64,000 nt of DNA, taken from assembly GCA_020284085.1 (NCBI GenBank), contig JACEVL010000081.1, positions 1,323,501-1,387,500 of the forward strand, given 5' to 3'. The notes under the pieces were generated by a model, which saw only the letters and a list, made by a program, of their open reading frames with translations, did not search any database and had not been told where the DNA came from. This stretch comes from Aporrectodea caliginosa. Taxonomy: Eukaryota; Annelida; Clitellata; Crassiclitellata; Lumbricidae. This document shows, piece after piece, positions 1-10,474 of this stretch (position 1 is its first letter; every line of letters begins with the position of its first letter). A program made the position numbers and the translations under genes.

Positions 1-125
1 CTGCATCACTAATAGCAGCCAGCAAAGCATATCCGCCCAACGGGGGCTCGAACTCGATACCTCTCGGTCTGTGTGCCAGATGTTATCCAGATGTTATCCA
101 ATGCGCCACGTAAAGTCGCGCAATT
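1..125 (-). repeat. SINE-A (tRNA-derived), minus strand
   Basis: The minus strand reads as a tRNA-like head with an A-box-like segment (GGCGCATTGGATAAC) and a B-box-like GAGTTCGAGCCCC. It matches copies at 5096 and 14520. A 10-bp stretch (ccagatgtta) is duplicated near 80-98. The copy is cut by the window edge. The tRNA origin is inferred from the Pol III box pattern. Confidence 0.7.
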
Positions 126-830
126 AAGCTGTAATTTCGCAGTACAGCGTTCTTAGGTAATCCCTGGTTTAGGTTGGTAAATTATCTTTCTAGTATTATA
201 TAATTGTCGTAATATACAAATATGACTGTTTTTGTAATTTATCATAAGCCTGAAAATCTGGTTTGTGGCAGCGCGTTATAATGTATTCGCTAGATGGTAG
301 GATATACTCTCTAACACTTCAGCTTTCTTCTCATTGTACCAAAACACTTTAATCGTCGCCATTTTGTGCTGATATCAGTGTAAACCAGATTACGGAGAAA
401 TCCTACTTTAATGCCAAACCAGGTTAGATTCTCTGTGCATGTAATTTAGTGGAGACACATTTAATTAAAGGCAGCTAAGTCAACGAGAGAGTTGCTAATA
501 TAATTGTGGTTTGATCTTATTGTTTAATTCCCCGTAGACGATGACTGGAAAGATGTCGTTCAACGCATTTCCTTGTCATACATCGTTTTTGTAACTTGTG
601 CTTTCTAACTGTTTGGTCTACATGCGTAAGTAATTCACGCAAAGTCGCACAATTAAGCGGTAATTTCGCAGTGTAGCGTTCTGAGGTAATCCCAGTTGGT
701 GAACGTGTAGTTTAGCGTCGTAAAATATCCGCCATTGCATGGGTTTCAGCGTTGATCGAAAACGAGTTGGATTGACGAAACGCGTTCTTTCTAGTATTAT
801 ATAATTGTCGTAATATACAAATATAGTTAG
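126..830 (+). repeat. Dispersed repeat X, copy 1, with flanking duplication
   Basis: Positions 173-640 match repeats at 6060-6560, 6890-7335 (inverted) and 36820-41640 (split by a LINE). Landmarks are TCGTCGCCATTTTGTGCTGA, GGTTAGATTCT, GGCAGCTAAGTCAACGAGAG and GACGATG(G/A)CTGGAAAG. A block of about 55 bp at 115-172 recurs at 639-697, and 185-225 recurs near 780-825, so the copy sits between direct repeats of its own flank. No credible coding sequence is seen; the 74-residue minus-strand frame here lies inside repeat DNA. Confidence 0.6.
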
Positions 831-839
831 GGTGAAAAC

Positions 840-2600
840 CAATTCACTGTCATGATCAGAAACCCCAAAGCAATGCTGCTGTCAATGCAAAAACTGAATG
901 AACACACCATCAAAAGCAGCAGATAAGTCAATGGGAACAAATGGTGTCATTGAGAGCATCATTAATAGGAGCAAGAAGAGTGTATTCTGTTGAATGAAAC
1001 TTGTGGTATGCTCAGTGAAATGGGGATTCGTTAATTAGAGGATAAGTTCATAGTTGAGATGGAATAGACAGATGAACTTATTATGTGTTACATATTTCAG
1101 TTCCAGATGACATGCCAATCACTGTGAGAAAATAAAGAAAAACACTTTTTAGTCAGATAAAAACTTTATTCAAAGAAGAAAATGCCATATATAATGACGT
1201 CCATCATGCATACTCATTAAATGTAGTAGATTGGAAAAGGGCTGGCTCGAACCTAAGCTATGGAGCACAACTGTGGACTCACAAAATGACCATACACTGC
1301 CCTGACATGGGAAATGGAAGAAAAATTGCATGTCTGAAAAGTTTTCATCTTTTTTCTCAAGCATCTAATCATTCTTCTTCCTATTGTTCAGTGTTCTGCC
1401 CCTAGGTAGATAAAGGCATGAAGCGATGCCATTCTAATTTATTCCTTTATTTCTTTATATCTTCGTCTGTTTCTTTTATCCATCATCCAGTCCAACATGA
1501 TATGTCTTGGTCTTCCAGGTGGTTTCTTTCTTTAAATTCTTCTTTAAAGCACTGTCTTCAAGAGTGATTTTCCACATTGTGTGTGACCAATCAAGTTCAT
1601 TTTCTCCTCTCTAATGTGTTGACCATTAAACCCTACTCTTGCACCAGTTGAAACGCCTTCTCGTTTGTTTTAGTCACTCCTTCTGACCTTGTCCAGTTTT
1701 CTGCATAACCATATTTCAAAAGTCTCAAGCTTCTCCATTTCTGCATCTCCAGTAGTCCTGCATCAGATGTGTTGTCTAGAGATAGATGTCCAGTGGATGT
1801 CCGAGTCTGGTTGCCAGACAGATAAGAGACAGGTGGATCGGCGGGTTGATTGGAGGACGAGAAGCTTGGACGTCTGAGGATTGGATGGATCAGGGTATGA
1901 TTTCTGAAAGAGGTGAGACTTTTATTTGGAAAGCCTGTGGCATGATGAGTAGAGGAGTCTGAGGCAGGTGACGGTGAGTGAGTGGCAGTTTTATTGGGAG
2001 GAACTGAGAATATTTGGGATTCAGAGGATGTTTGTTCCGGAGTTGAGGTGCAGTGTGAGATATGGATCGGTTGGAGAACTTGACGCGATTAGTAGATGGG
2101 GACGGCAGAGAGTGAGATATGAGGACGAATGGGTAGACGGGGATGGCTGGATGGTGACGAGTTAGCGAAGGTACCTTGGCTGGTAGTATTACACTGACTT
2201 TGAAGTTTTTCATTAGTTTTAATTGAGCGATAAACCTTTGAAGTGGAGTGATTTAAGAACAGGAGTGATATTGTGATGCTTTTATATATATGGTGATGCT
2301 TGAGTGCATAAATGAACAATCACTCCATTGTATTGTGTAGCAATGAAATTACGTTGTATAAACATGTTAATTATTGACGGTTTACTTTTATTTTTAGCAA
2401 GATAGGAAAATGATGAGCAACATTCTTTTGAGGTGTGCTACTATGCAACGGATGGATAGCTTCAGTATTTCGTCATGAAGTTTTTTCTTTGTGAATAATT
2501 TCTGATTTTACTCGAAAAGAACTACTACTGATACATGCAACATCAGCTCTTCTTGTAAGCATATATGAGAGGCGAACTTATATGAAGTAATCTGTAATAT
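840..2600 (+). repeat. Upstream duplicon of ZNF-1 (paralogous to 43900-46600)
   Basis: This non-coding stretch aligns in order with the DNA upstream of ZNF-4. Examples are GGATAAGTTCATAGTTGA near 1044 and 44113, the GAGCTTCTCCATTTCTGCAT-like block near 1730 and 44768, and the CCGAGTC(T/C)GGTTGCCAGACAG block near 1800 and 45345. It probably carries the promoter and 5' exons of the finger genes, but no TATA box or first exon could be assigned. Confidence 0.6.
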
Positions 2601-2863
2601 GTGAAACGGGACACTGCTGGTGTTGGAAAGGCTATAACAAAAACCATTGTAGAAACCTTTCACAGAGACAATTGCTTTGAAACACGCACCAAAACTCATC
2701 ATTGTCAGAAATCATATAGGCCTACAGATACCGACTTTGTCGAGATTCTGGTGATGGGGAAGCATTTAAAAACACACACATATGCTAATTATTTAAGAAA
2801 GGTGATCATCTCAAAGCTCAAGAAAAACCGATACTGGAGAAGAACATTGAAATTAACAATTAA
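2601..2863 (+). pseudogene. Dead zinc-finger relic upstream of ZNF-1
   Basis: A frame different from the main array keeps finger-like scraps, for example GDHLK followed by a linker-like KPILEKN at 2800-2850, and a CQKS scrap near 2705. The equivalent place in ZNF-4 (46640-46868) has two similar relics. This suggests the present arrays start inside a longer ancestral array whose 5' fingers have decayed. It could also be 5' UTR or an intron. Confidence 0.4.
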
Positions 2864-4078
2864 GTGCGTATTCTGATGGAAATTATGAAAACCCATACAG
2901 GCGAAAAACCATACATGTGCCAGGTATGTGAAAAATCATTTAATCAAGGTGGTATTCTGAAAACGCACATGAGAACCCATACTGGTGAAAAACCATACAA
3001 GTGCCAGATATGTCAGAAATCATTTGCTCAAGGTGGTCATCTGAAAATGCACATGAGAATCCATACTGGTGAAAAACCATACAAGTGCCAGTTATGTCAG
3101 AAATCATTTACTGAAGGTGGTCATCTGAAAATGCACATGAGAATCCATACTGGTGAAAAACCATACAAGTGCCAGTTATGTCAGAAATCATTTACTCAGA
3201 ATGGTCCCCTGAAAAAACACATGAGAACCCATACTGGAGAGAAACCACACAATTGCCAATTTTGTCAGAAATCATTTACTGAAGATGGTCATCTGAAAAT
3301 GCACATGAGAACCCATACTGGAGAGAAACCATACCAATGCCAATCATGTCAGAAATCATTTACTCAGAATGGTCCCCTGAAAAAACACATGAGAACCCAT
3401 ACTGGAGAGAAACCATACAAATGCCAGTTATGTCAGAAATCATTTACTGAACGTGGTCAATTGAAAACACACATGAGAACCCATACTGAAGAGAAACCAT
3501 ACAAATGCCAGTTATGTAAGAAATCATTTGCGGCAGTCGTGTCTCTAACGCGTCACGTGAGAACTCATACAGGAGAAAAATCGTACATATGTGACGTTTG
3601 TAATAAAGGATTCACTCATCTTGGAAATCAAAGAAGTCACAGAAGATCTCACATGAATGAGAAGCCACACCAAGGCAATAAATCTTATGCCAAGAGCAGT
3701 TTTTCATCAAAGGAGTTTAAACTCCATGCTGGAACACAGCCACAGGATCCTAAAATGAAAAGTGAATCACTTACTAATCTATCTGTTCGATTCATAAGAA
3801 TAAGTAGTGCAGGCGTTGTTGATAAACCAAATGAACGTGTTTCAAGAAACATGCATCCTGATTCTAATGAGAAGACAAGTACTCTTGCAAACGTTAGTCT
3901 CGGAGAATGTCTTTGTATTTACAAAATCAAGCCACCTAAAGATGCGAAACCGTTCTTAGAAAAATGGTATGGATGTGGTATATGTGGTGAAATGCTTGAA
4001 ATTGAGAATGAATTTCTAGAGCATTGTTCTAGCCATCGCTTTTCTCCACCTGACGACTTATTTATTGGCCTGTGCTAA
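2864..4078 (+). CDS. C2H2 zinc-finger protein ZNF-1 (9 fingers plus C-terminal cap finger)
   Basis: The 404-residue frame encodes nine tandem C2H2 fingers joined by TGEKPY-type linkers (one TEEKPY, one TGEKSY). A spacer of about 85 residues and an atypical terminal finger follow. The tandem fingers fit C-x2-C-x12-H-x3-H, and helix positions -1, 3 and 6 vary (E/Q/N/R; H/P/I/Q; M/K/T), as expected for sequence-specific DNA binding in the nucleus. The last about 60 residues hold CGIC...HCSSH and end [13 protein letters not shown]; this region is shared with ZNF-2, -3 and -4. The ATG at 2864 or the one at 2876 could start it, but an upstream exon spliced near 2880 is equally possible because the frame opens directly into a linker (KTHTGEKPY). 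No KRAB, BTB, ZAD or SCAN domain is visible. This is the most complete copy in the ZNF-1/ZNF-3 branch. Confidence 0.85.
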   Translation: MRILMEIMKTHTGEKPYMCQVCEKSFNQGGILKTHMRTHTGEKPYKCQICQKSFAQGGHLKMHMRIHTGEKPYKCQLCQKSFTEGGHLKMHMRIHTGEKPYKCQLCQKSFTQNGPLKKHMRTHTGEKPHNCQFCQKSFTEDGHLKMHMRTHTGEKPYQCQSCQKSFTQNGPLKKHMRTHTGEKPYKCQLCQKSFTERGQLKTHMRTHTEEKPYKCQLCKKSFAAVVSLTRHVRTHTGEKSYICDVCNKGFTHLGNQRSHRRSHMNEKPHQGNKSYAKSSFSSKEFKLHAGTQPQDPKMKSESLTNLSVRFIRISSAGVVDKPNERVSRNMHPDSNEKTSTLANVSLGECLCIYKIKPPKDAKPFLEKWYGCGICGEMLEIENEFLEHCSSHRFSPPDDLFIGLC

Positions 4079-5060
4079 TTTGTAATTCTCAACGCATGTA
4101 GTTTAAGATTGAGGAGAAACTTGGACACTTTATTGTGATTTTATATAAATATGATGTGCTGTTGCAGTTCCAATATACATAATGACAAATTCTTAATGAT
4201 TATCATTTTAATTATCAAATAGGTGGACATCAAGCATTCTGGTGTAGGGTATTCAAGAGGCCCTCCCTATTTTGTGCTTCGTGTCTAAGGTGTAAAACTA
4301 CTTGTCCCTTTTCATTGCGTTACTGTAAAACAATGTAAATTTGCTGAAGATCAACATGAAATCTAGTTTGTGTCCCTAGACGGAGTAAAGTTTTCCTTTC
4401 TGACTGTTCCATGACAAATTGTTCACTGACAAAAGGTTCATGACAAAAAATCGTATATCGACGTTGGATTCATCAATCTAGCTTATAGTTAAGCTGTTTT
4501 CGTCAGTCCAATTTCCACTTAAGCAAGAATTGTTGTCATCAATCCAACTTTTATTTAAGTAAGAATTCTTTCCATCAGTTCGACTTCTATTTCAGCAAGA
4601 ATTCTCATCAATCTAAATTCTAATTAAGCAAGAATTCTTTTTGTGAATCCAACTTCCATTTAAACAAGAATTCTTTACATCAATTCAATTTCTACTTAAG
4701 CAAGAATGCTTTACATCAATCCAACTTCTACTTAAGCAAGAATTCTTTTCTGCAATCCAACTTCTATTTGTGCTCATTTCAACAAGGTCGATGACGTCAG
4801 AGTGCCTATGGAGCAGGAACGTGCTTGCCCTGGCACGAGGACTCTGACTGCAGTGTCACTGCACGACCATCAAGTGTCTCCGTGGGCTGGGACTAAACCT
4901 ATTGGAAGCTGCCAGGTCGATCGACAATAAGCGGCGTCAGAGAAAGGTTAACCTTGGCGGCAGTGCCATCGCCGCCACGCATGGGGTCACTTTATCAGAT
5001 TCTACGATCGACCTTAGGCAGAAGGTAGCATCGTTTGAGCACCTGTGTTGTGGGACGACG
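4079..5060 (+). repeat. 3' duplicon of ZNF-1 with foldback relic and about 37-bp array
   Basis: The stretch aligns with 34293-35137 downstream of ZNF-3, including the start of the 3' flank (TTCTCAACGCATGTAGTTTAAG). A foldback-type relic (14-bp units near 4425-4460) and an array of degenerate units reading ATCAATCCAACTTCTATTTA (4480-4770) lie inside it. A GGCGGCAGTGCCATCGCCGC segment is near 4953. No gene is supported. Confidence 0.6.
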
Positions 5061-5095
5061 TCAGGAGGCAGCAGTCATGTCCTCGTCGTCTTGGA

Positions 5096-5297
5096 GTGGG
5101 CGTGGCGCATTGGATAACACCTGGCACAGAGACCGAGAGGTACCGATTTTGAGCCCCCGTTGGGCGGATTTGCTTTGTAGGCTGCTGTTAGCGCCGTTGT
5201 ATTGCAGGCAGTCTGTTCTGTTGGTAGTTAAGATTTCAATTGCATAACATGTAAATGTACAGCGCAGTGCGTTTGTCAGGCGCTTATTAAATAAAAG

Positions 5298-5333
<36 letters not shown>
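5096..5333 (+). repeat. SINE-A with (ATT)n tail
   Basis: It has the tRNA-like head (GGCGCATTGGATAACACCTG, then GAGAGGTACCGATTTTGAGC), a body ending TGCGTTTGTCAGGCGCTTAT, then AATAAAAG and about 12 ATT triplets (5298-5333). The simple-repeat tail after AATAAA suggests retroposition. The GCGCTTATTAAATAAA end resembles the 3' ends of LINE pieces elsewhere here, so a LINE-borrowed tail is plausible. Confidence 0.7.
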
Positions 5334-5336
<3 letters not shown>

Positions 5337-5467
5337 CCGGCCTCGGTCACAGTCAGTTGCTCCGGTGTTCTCTGATGAGCTATCTGACAGCTCTCGCCAG
5401 TAGGCTATGGCTGTTCCAGTTATCATAACCGGAGACATAAACATCCATCTTGAGCGAGGTTTGTTTT
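5331..5467 (+). pseudogene. LINE endonuclease fragment
   Basis: Right after the (ATT)n tract, one frame reads LYRPRSQ, then FSDELSD, then PVIITGDINIHLERG. This matches the APE endonuclease region of Jockey/CR1/L2-type LINEs, where a Y-R-P segment precedes the G-D-x-N-x-H motif. One in-frame stop lies between the parts. It is only about 45 codons long with no RT next to it, so it is a dead fragment. Confidence 0.55.
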
Positions 5468-5490
5468 GAAAATCGATAGTATTACGTTAA

Positions 5491-6024
5491 TGGGGGACTC
5501 TGTGGAATAGGTGGCGCCAGGATTGTATGAGGGTTGGCTACCCTCATGTAGGAATGTGTGCTTTGTGGTGCGGTAGGTTTATTTCATAGACATCTTACAT
5601 TTAATATAAGTAAGTAAGTAAAAGTAAGTGTGTTCTTTATTAAACGCTGGCAAACGCACGGCGCTGTACATACAAAGTTATACAAAATGTGCTAAAATAC
5701 AGTTTTACCTAAACTTCTTTCAAATCAGTCATTTTACTGCTTGATACCAAGCAAGTTATCAAATAGTTTTTTTTAAATTTGATGTCTATGGTTTATTTAC
5801 GCAAAAGTGGTTCAAAGTTTGGCTCCTCTTTGCCTCAACTCGGCTTTCAACATTTCTAGTGGCCAATTTACGTATTTATCCATGATGGAATTAAATTTTA
5901 ATTCTAACGCTCAAAATCGATCATAAACAAAGCACATCGCTGACAATAACGGAAGTACTGCATAGACCACATCAATACTGGCGACGCCTATCGCCGCTTA
6001 AAGGAACTGCTCACAGAGTCCCCA
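5491..6024. mobile_element. TIR element containing an antisense SINE tail
   Basis: The ends are inverted: TGGGGGACTCTGTG at 5491 and CACAGAGTCCCCA at 6012-6024, with further inverted similarity (GGTGGCGCCAG against CTGGCGACGCC). A SINE-A type tail in reverse, with (TAAG)n, lies inside at about 5600-5690. No transposase is present, so it looks like a MITE invaded by a SINE. A target duplication was not identified. Confidence 0.5.
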
Positions 6025-6059
6025 TTCGCTACGATGAGGCAGCTTTCTAACAGTCTGGT

Positions 6060-7335
6060 CATATCTTTTTTTCTAATATTATATAAATGTCATAAATGGG
6101 AATTATAGAATCATGACTGCTAATTTTTTTTATAAGCCTAAAAGCTCTTCTGCTGCAGCGCGTTTAAATCTATTCGCTAGATGACAGGATCAACTTTCTT
6201 AAACTTCAGCTTACGTCTCATTCTATAGAAACATTCTTATCGTCGCCATTTTGTGCTGATGACAGTTTGATCACAATATTATGGAGAAATTCGACTTTTC
6301 TGCCAAAACTGGTTAGATTCTATTACTCTGTGCATATAATTTATTGGACAGACACATTTAGTTAACGGCAGCTAAGTGAACGAGAAAGTTGCTAATATAA
6401 TTGTGGTTTGATCTTAATGTTAAATTCCCCGTAGACGATGGCTGGAAAGTCATTCGGACAAACATCAGACCACTAGATGTCGGTAGACGCACTTCCTTGT
6501 CATGCTTCGTTCTTGGTAAATCCGTAGTTTAGGTTGGTAAATTATTTTATGTCGTCAAATTAAAATGGAAGCTGGATTGATGAAAAAATTCTTTTAGCAA
6601 TTTTCTACTAAAATTTGTCTTGCTTAAACCCTTAATGTACAAATCTGTCTCAAAACAGAATGGCCTGACGCCTGTACTTAGAAATACACCATTCCACGAA
6701 TAGACAAATAAAATGAAGCAAATTTAAATCACGCCATCTCTGTTTCAGGAAAAAGATTAAAAAGATTTTTAAAAAAATGTCTGCAATTTTTGCCTAATGG
6801 AAGTAGGATCGATTGGAAGGCTTCTTGCCAAAGTAGATGTTGGATTGATGACAAATCATAATGCTACAACGGGCAAAATAATCAATAAACTAACATAACC
6901 TGTTACCTTATTTACGCTTGTCGACCTACAAGTTATAAAGAACAAGTTACAAAGAACGATGCATGCCAAGGAACAACGTCTAACGACATCTAGTGTTCGT
7001 CCGAATGACTTTCCAGCCATCGTTTAAGGGGGAAACAAACATCAATTCAAACCAAAACTATAATTTATTATTAGCAACTCTCTCGTTGACTTAGATGCCG
7101 TTAATAAATGTGTTTGTCCAATAAAATTGCATGCACAGAGTTCTAGAATCTAACCAGGTTTAGCATTAAGGTCGAATTTCTCCATAATTCGGATCAAACT
7201 GTCATCAGCACAAAATGGCGACAATTAAAGAGTTTCGCTACAATTAGAAGTAAACTGAAGTTTTAGAAAGTATATCCCGTCATCTAGCGAATATATTTTA
7301 ACTTGCTGCCGCAAAACAGATTTCTGGGCTTAGCT
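6060..7335. repeat. Head-to-head pair of repeat X (large inverted repeat)
   Basis: Repeat X runs forward at 6060-6560 and reversed at 6890-7335, so the two arms could pair into a hairpin of about 450 bp per arm. The spacer holds CCGTAGTTTAGGTTGGTAAA at 6526, a GGAAGCTGGATTGATG unit, and a block at 6590-6720 that recurs inverted at 45035-45160. No coding potential is seen. Confidence 0.6.
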
Positions 7336-8005
7336 TACTGTTAGTTTCAGAATTAGCGATACGAGTCGGAGTTAACGGATCGAAAATAGTAGTTTAATTT
7401 TCCCCTCGAAGTGCGATCAATTCATAGATTTTGACATTTTGTGTTACATGTAAAGCGCATTAGAAGTTCAAAAGATTTTATAATTTCAATTAGTTGAACA
7501 ATAAGATAAACTTGACTCAAACTCAAGCGGATTTAGTCCATTCGATGTTGACAGATCCTGTGTTAAGAAAAGAATGTCTACGACAGATTCCAATAGATCG
7601 TGTAGGCTACTATAATAGAGACAGGCAGTTACTGCTCCGAAGAGAGAGTGGGTTGTGGGGTTCGTAGTTCGACCCTCGTAGATGTGCTTAGACTTCCAGA
7701 AGCAGTAATGAAAGTTGGATATGAAATCACTAATCAAAAGACTGTGCGTGGGATCACAACGAATCCTGATGCGTCGTGGGAATCGACAGTCATTCCCCCA
7801 AGGCCGTATTTAGGGGGTGTTTTAACACCCCCGAAATTAAATAATGTGTAATATAAATATTGCATTTACTAACATATAGCCTACGGTGTAAGAACGAAGA
7901 GCGCTCATGTGAACTTAGATGATGCAGCTCTACAGTGCTTTGTTGTTACATTGTTGACGGGGCCCACATTTTCGGAAGTGAAGAAAAAATGCTGTTCTGT
8001 CTATC
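7336..8005. other. No supported gene
   Basis: Short frames at 7486-7851 have no recognisable domains. A GGCCGTATTTAGGGGGTGTT segment near 7802 followed by AACACCCCCG is a small hairpin and looks like a transposon end, but no partner end was found. Confidence 0.4.
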
Positions 8006-8312
8006 TTAACCCTTTAAAGGGTAGAGGCAATTATTATGTTTTCCTACTGGTCGATGTACTTAGAGGGCTTAGTGGGCAGTGGCGACAATGTTGCCACTAC
8101 AAGTTTCGGCTTCATGGGCAGTGGCGACAATGTTGCCACTACAAGTTTCGGCTTCATGGGTATAGGACACAATATTGCCATTTTTTTTAAAGTCAACTTT
8201 TCCACATGACGAATATATTCCCTCTATATGGTTAGCTAGCAGGCAAATAATGTGTAGGCCTAATTATTATTGTTGTAACTGTTCAGGGCCATTATGCCCT
8301 TTAAAGGGTTAA
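8006..8312. mobile_element. TTAA-flanked piggyBac-type MITE
   Basis: The 307-bp unit is bounded by TTAA on both sides, with inverted ends CCCTTTAAAGGGTA and TGCCCTTTAAAGGG. It carries a tandem duplication of about 42 bp (GGGCAGTGGCGACAATGTTG..., 8080-8160). TTAA targeting with CCCT ends is the piggyBac hallmark. There is no coding sequence. Confidence 0.75.
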
Positions 8313-9299
8313 CTTGTGCAAGTATAGAGGAGCCAGAGTTTACAGACTACAGAGACAAACAACATTGACATGGCATGGAAGATTGGCATGACTCACTCTC
8401 CGATGTAGGCTGACAGTTCCGAAGTGTAGCCTACCAGAGTCATCCCCCATACAAAACCCATGCACACAAGCATCAGGCAGGCTAAAACATATCCTTCATC
8501 AAATTAACAAACGTTCGCGCTGTCAAGCTCCACGAGTTTATATACTACAGGCCGATCAAATTTCTAGTGCAGTGGGCAAATCACATATGCCTATTTAAGA
8601 AATTGCGATTCTCTACAAGTGTCTTTCGGATTTAAATTTTTCTGAAGTAATATCGTTATGCAATGGGAAAGAAACACCCATCTTCCAGCTGCGGCCCGAT
8701 TATTTGAATGTTTGAGAAAATGGCAAAGACGTAACTTGAAACAGGTAGGCCTAGGCCTAAACATGTTTCTGTAACTTTCTTGGCAGTGATGTTAAGCCAA
8801 ATCGTTATTATGCATACACAGATTTTGACGCGCTAGCAGCCTAGCGTGCTTGGACTTTGGAGCATGCTCAACGCCAGCTTGGCTTCTGTGAACACTTTAA
8901 TCTACTTACAAAAACTGCGACTCTAGTATACAGTGTACCTCAACAGTAAATTGCTCTACTACAACAGTTTACACGCATCTATGAGCCAGGACAACAGTGG
9001 CGCCAAAACTTGTGTGAGCATTGGCGCCAGGACAATCAATCAAATTCAAATAAACGAATTTGATTGATTGATACCATATCTCTGCGTATCTCTCTCTCTG
9101 TCTCTCTGTCTGTATGTCTCTAACTTTGCTAATAGGCCAGAGTCTTCTCAGGGCAATGGAATGGAATTCAGTCTAAAGTCCTTGAATGCGTGCGTGTATG
9201 AGCGCGAGCGCACGGGCGCGTGTTTAAAACAGTTTCATATTTTTATATATTATCTTATTGCCGTGACTCCAAAAAATACCTCGCCACGCCCACACTGGT
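8313..9299. other. No supported gene; one perfect hairpin
   Basis: Nothing protein-like is supported. A perfect 14-bp stem with an 8-base loop lies at 9034-9069 (AATCAATCAAATTC / GAATTTGATTGATT). A CT-rich patch is at 9082-9120. Confidence 0.45.
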
Positions 9300-9495
9300 G
9301 TCCCGAGATATTCTATCCCGTCTAAAGCATATCCCCCGGATGGAATAAACCGGTTTAGAGTATCCGGGGGGGATAAAACCATTCTAACCCCCATCGTCAT
9401 ACGCATCACGATAGCCAAGACGAAAATCCAGTCAAAATCACCAAAAACGAAGTAAATTAATTTCAGGTCGACGTACAAACTAAAGATACGCAACT
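9300..9495. mobile_element. MITE-B copy, left half (split by a piggyBac MITE)
   Basis: This matches 50210-50328 (CCGGATGGAATAAACCGGTT, CATCGTCATACGCATCACGA, ATACGCAAC) and resumes at 10475-10606 (AATACTCCATTTCGCTAAGG, end TTTCTGGACACC). The two halves are separated by the TTAA-type element at 9496-10474. Confidence 0.7.
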
Positions 9496-10474
9496 GTAAC
9501 CTCGGGATACCAAGGGGGTGGTTGCCACCCCCTAGGTTTTTTGATCTCAAACTTTTTCCGTATGGAATAAAAATTTGACCCTTTTAGGTAGCTGTAGGGG
9601 TTCATTTACACACGTTTTGAGGTAAAATGTGAGATGATATCTCACACCGTTCAAAAGTTATACCCAATATACCCGAGGTACCAGGGGGGGGGTGGATACC
9701 CCCCCCCTAGATTTTCGACTATATCTTATCCGTCATTTAATATTAAGAGACACAAATTATACCATTCTATAGAGGGAATGTGGGGCTACATTTCTATGGT
9801 CACTGAGTTGACCTGAGACAACCGGAAGTGCTCAAAATAAATAATAATACGCATAATATGCGTGAAAAATGGCTGAATGGAAGCACTCCCCCCTTAGTTT
9901 TTTGTCTGTAGCGTATTCATTTGTCTTCCTGGAAGAGAAACAAAGATACCATTCTTTAGAGGGAATGTAGGGCTTCATTTGCATACCAACATCTTTGTCT
10001 TTTGAATACCGTAAGTGATCAAAATAAATAATAATACGCGTAATCTGTGTGAAAATGGCTGAATACAGCATTACAACTTAAACCGATATATATAATTATG
10101 TGTGGATATATATGTATGGATGTGCATTTATACTATATAAGCATGTGTAGGGATGATTGTGTGTATCTTTTATACATAGATTAGTTTCAAAACACACATA
10201 ATCTTATATTTGTTTATCCAAAAAGTACAAAATGTACGCAATAATATACAATATTGCTAATTAATGGGTTCCGTTGTTAAAAAGTGATGTAATTTCGAGG
10301 TGCATTCACATAATGTACAACTAAATATACCATTCTGTGCAGAAATGAATGCTGAATCCAATGCTATATTACAAGTTATGATATGTGAAAGCAAACACGA
10401 AATCCATGGGGGGTGGTAACCACCCCCACTTGGTAGCCAGTGTTACAAAAAAAGCTTGGTAGCCCTAGGGTTAA
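9496..10474. mobile_element. piggyBac-type MITE (CTCGGG family), copy 1
   Basis: Left end GTAACCTCGGGATACCAAGG (a mutated TTAACCCTCGGGCTACC), right end AGCCCTAGGGTTAA. It is closely similar to 23194-24071 and shares ends with 20584-23018. It has G/C-rich blocks GGGGGTGGTTGCCACC and internal AATAAATAATAATACG repeats. The related uninterrupted MITE-B copy at 50325 keeps one TTAA at this site, proving the insertion. There is no transposase. Confidence 0.75.

Noticed and set aside
1..125. A functional tRNA gene
   Set aside because: A and B boxes are present, but the acceptor stem does not close and the same sequence recurs with retroposed tails, so it is a SINE.
9034..9069. A transcription terminator (stem-loop)
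   Set aside because: Rho-independent terminators are bacterial; the neighbouring DNA is eukaryotic repeat and no transcript ends here demonstrably.
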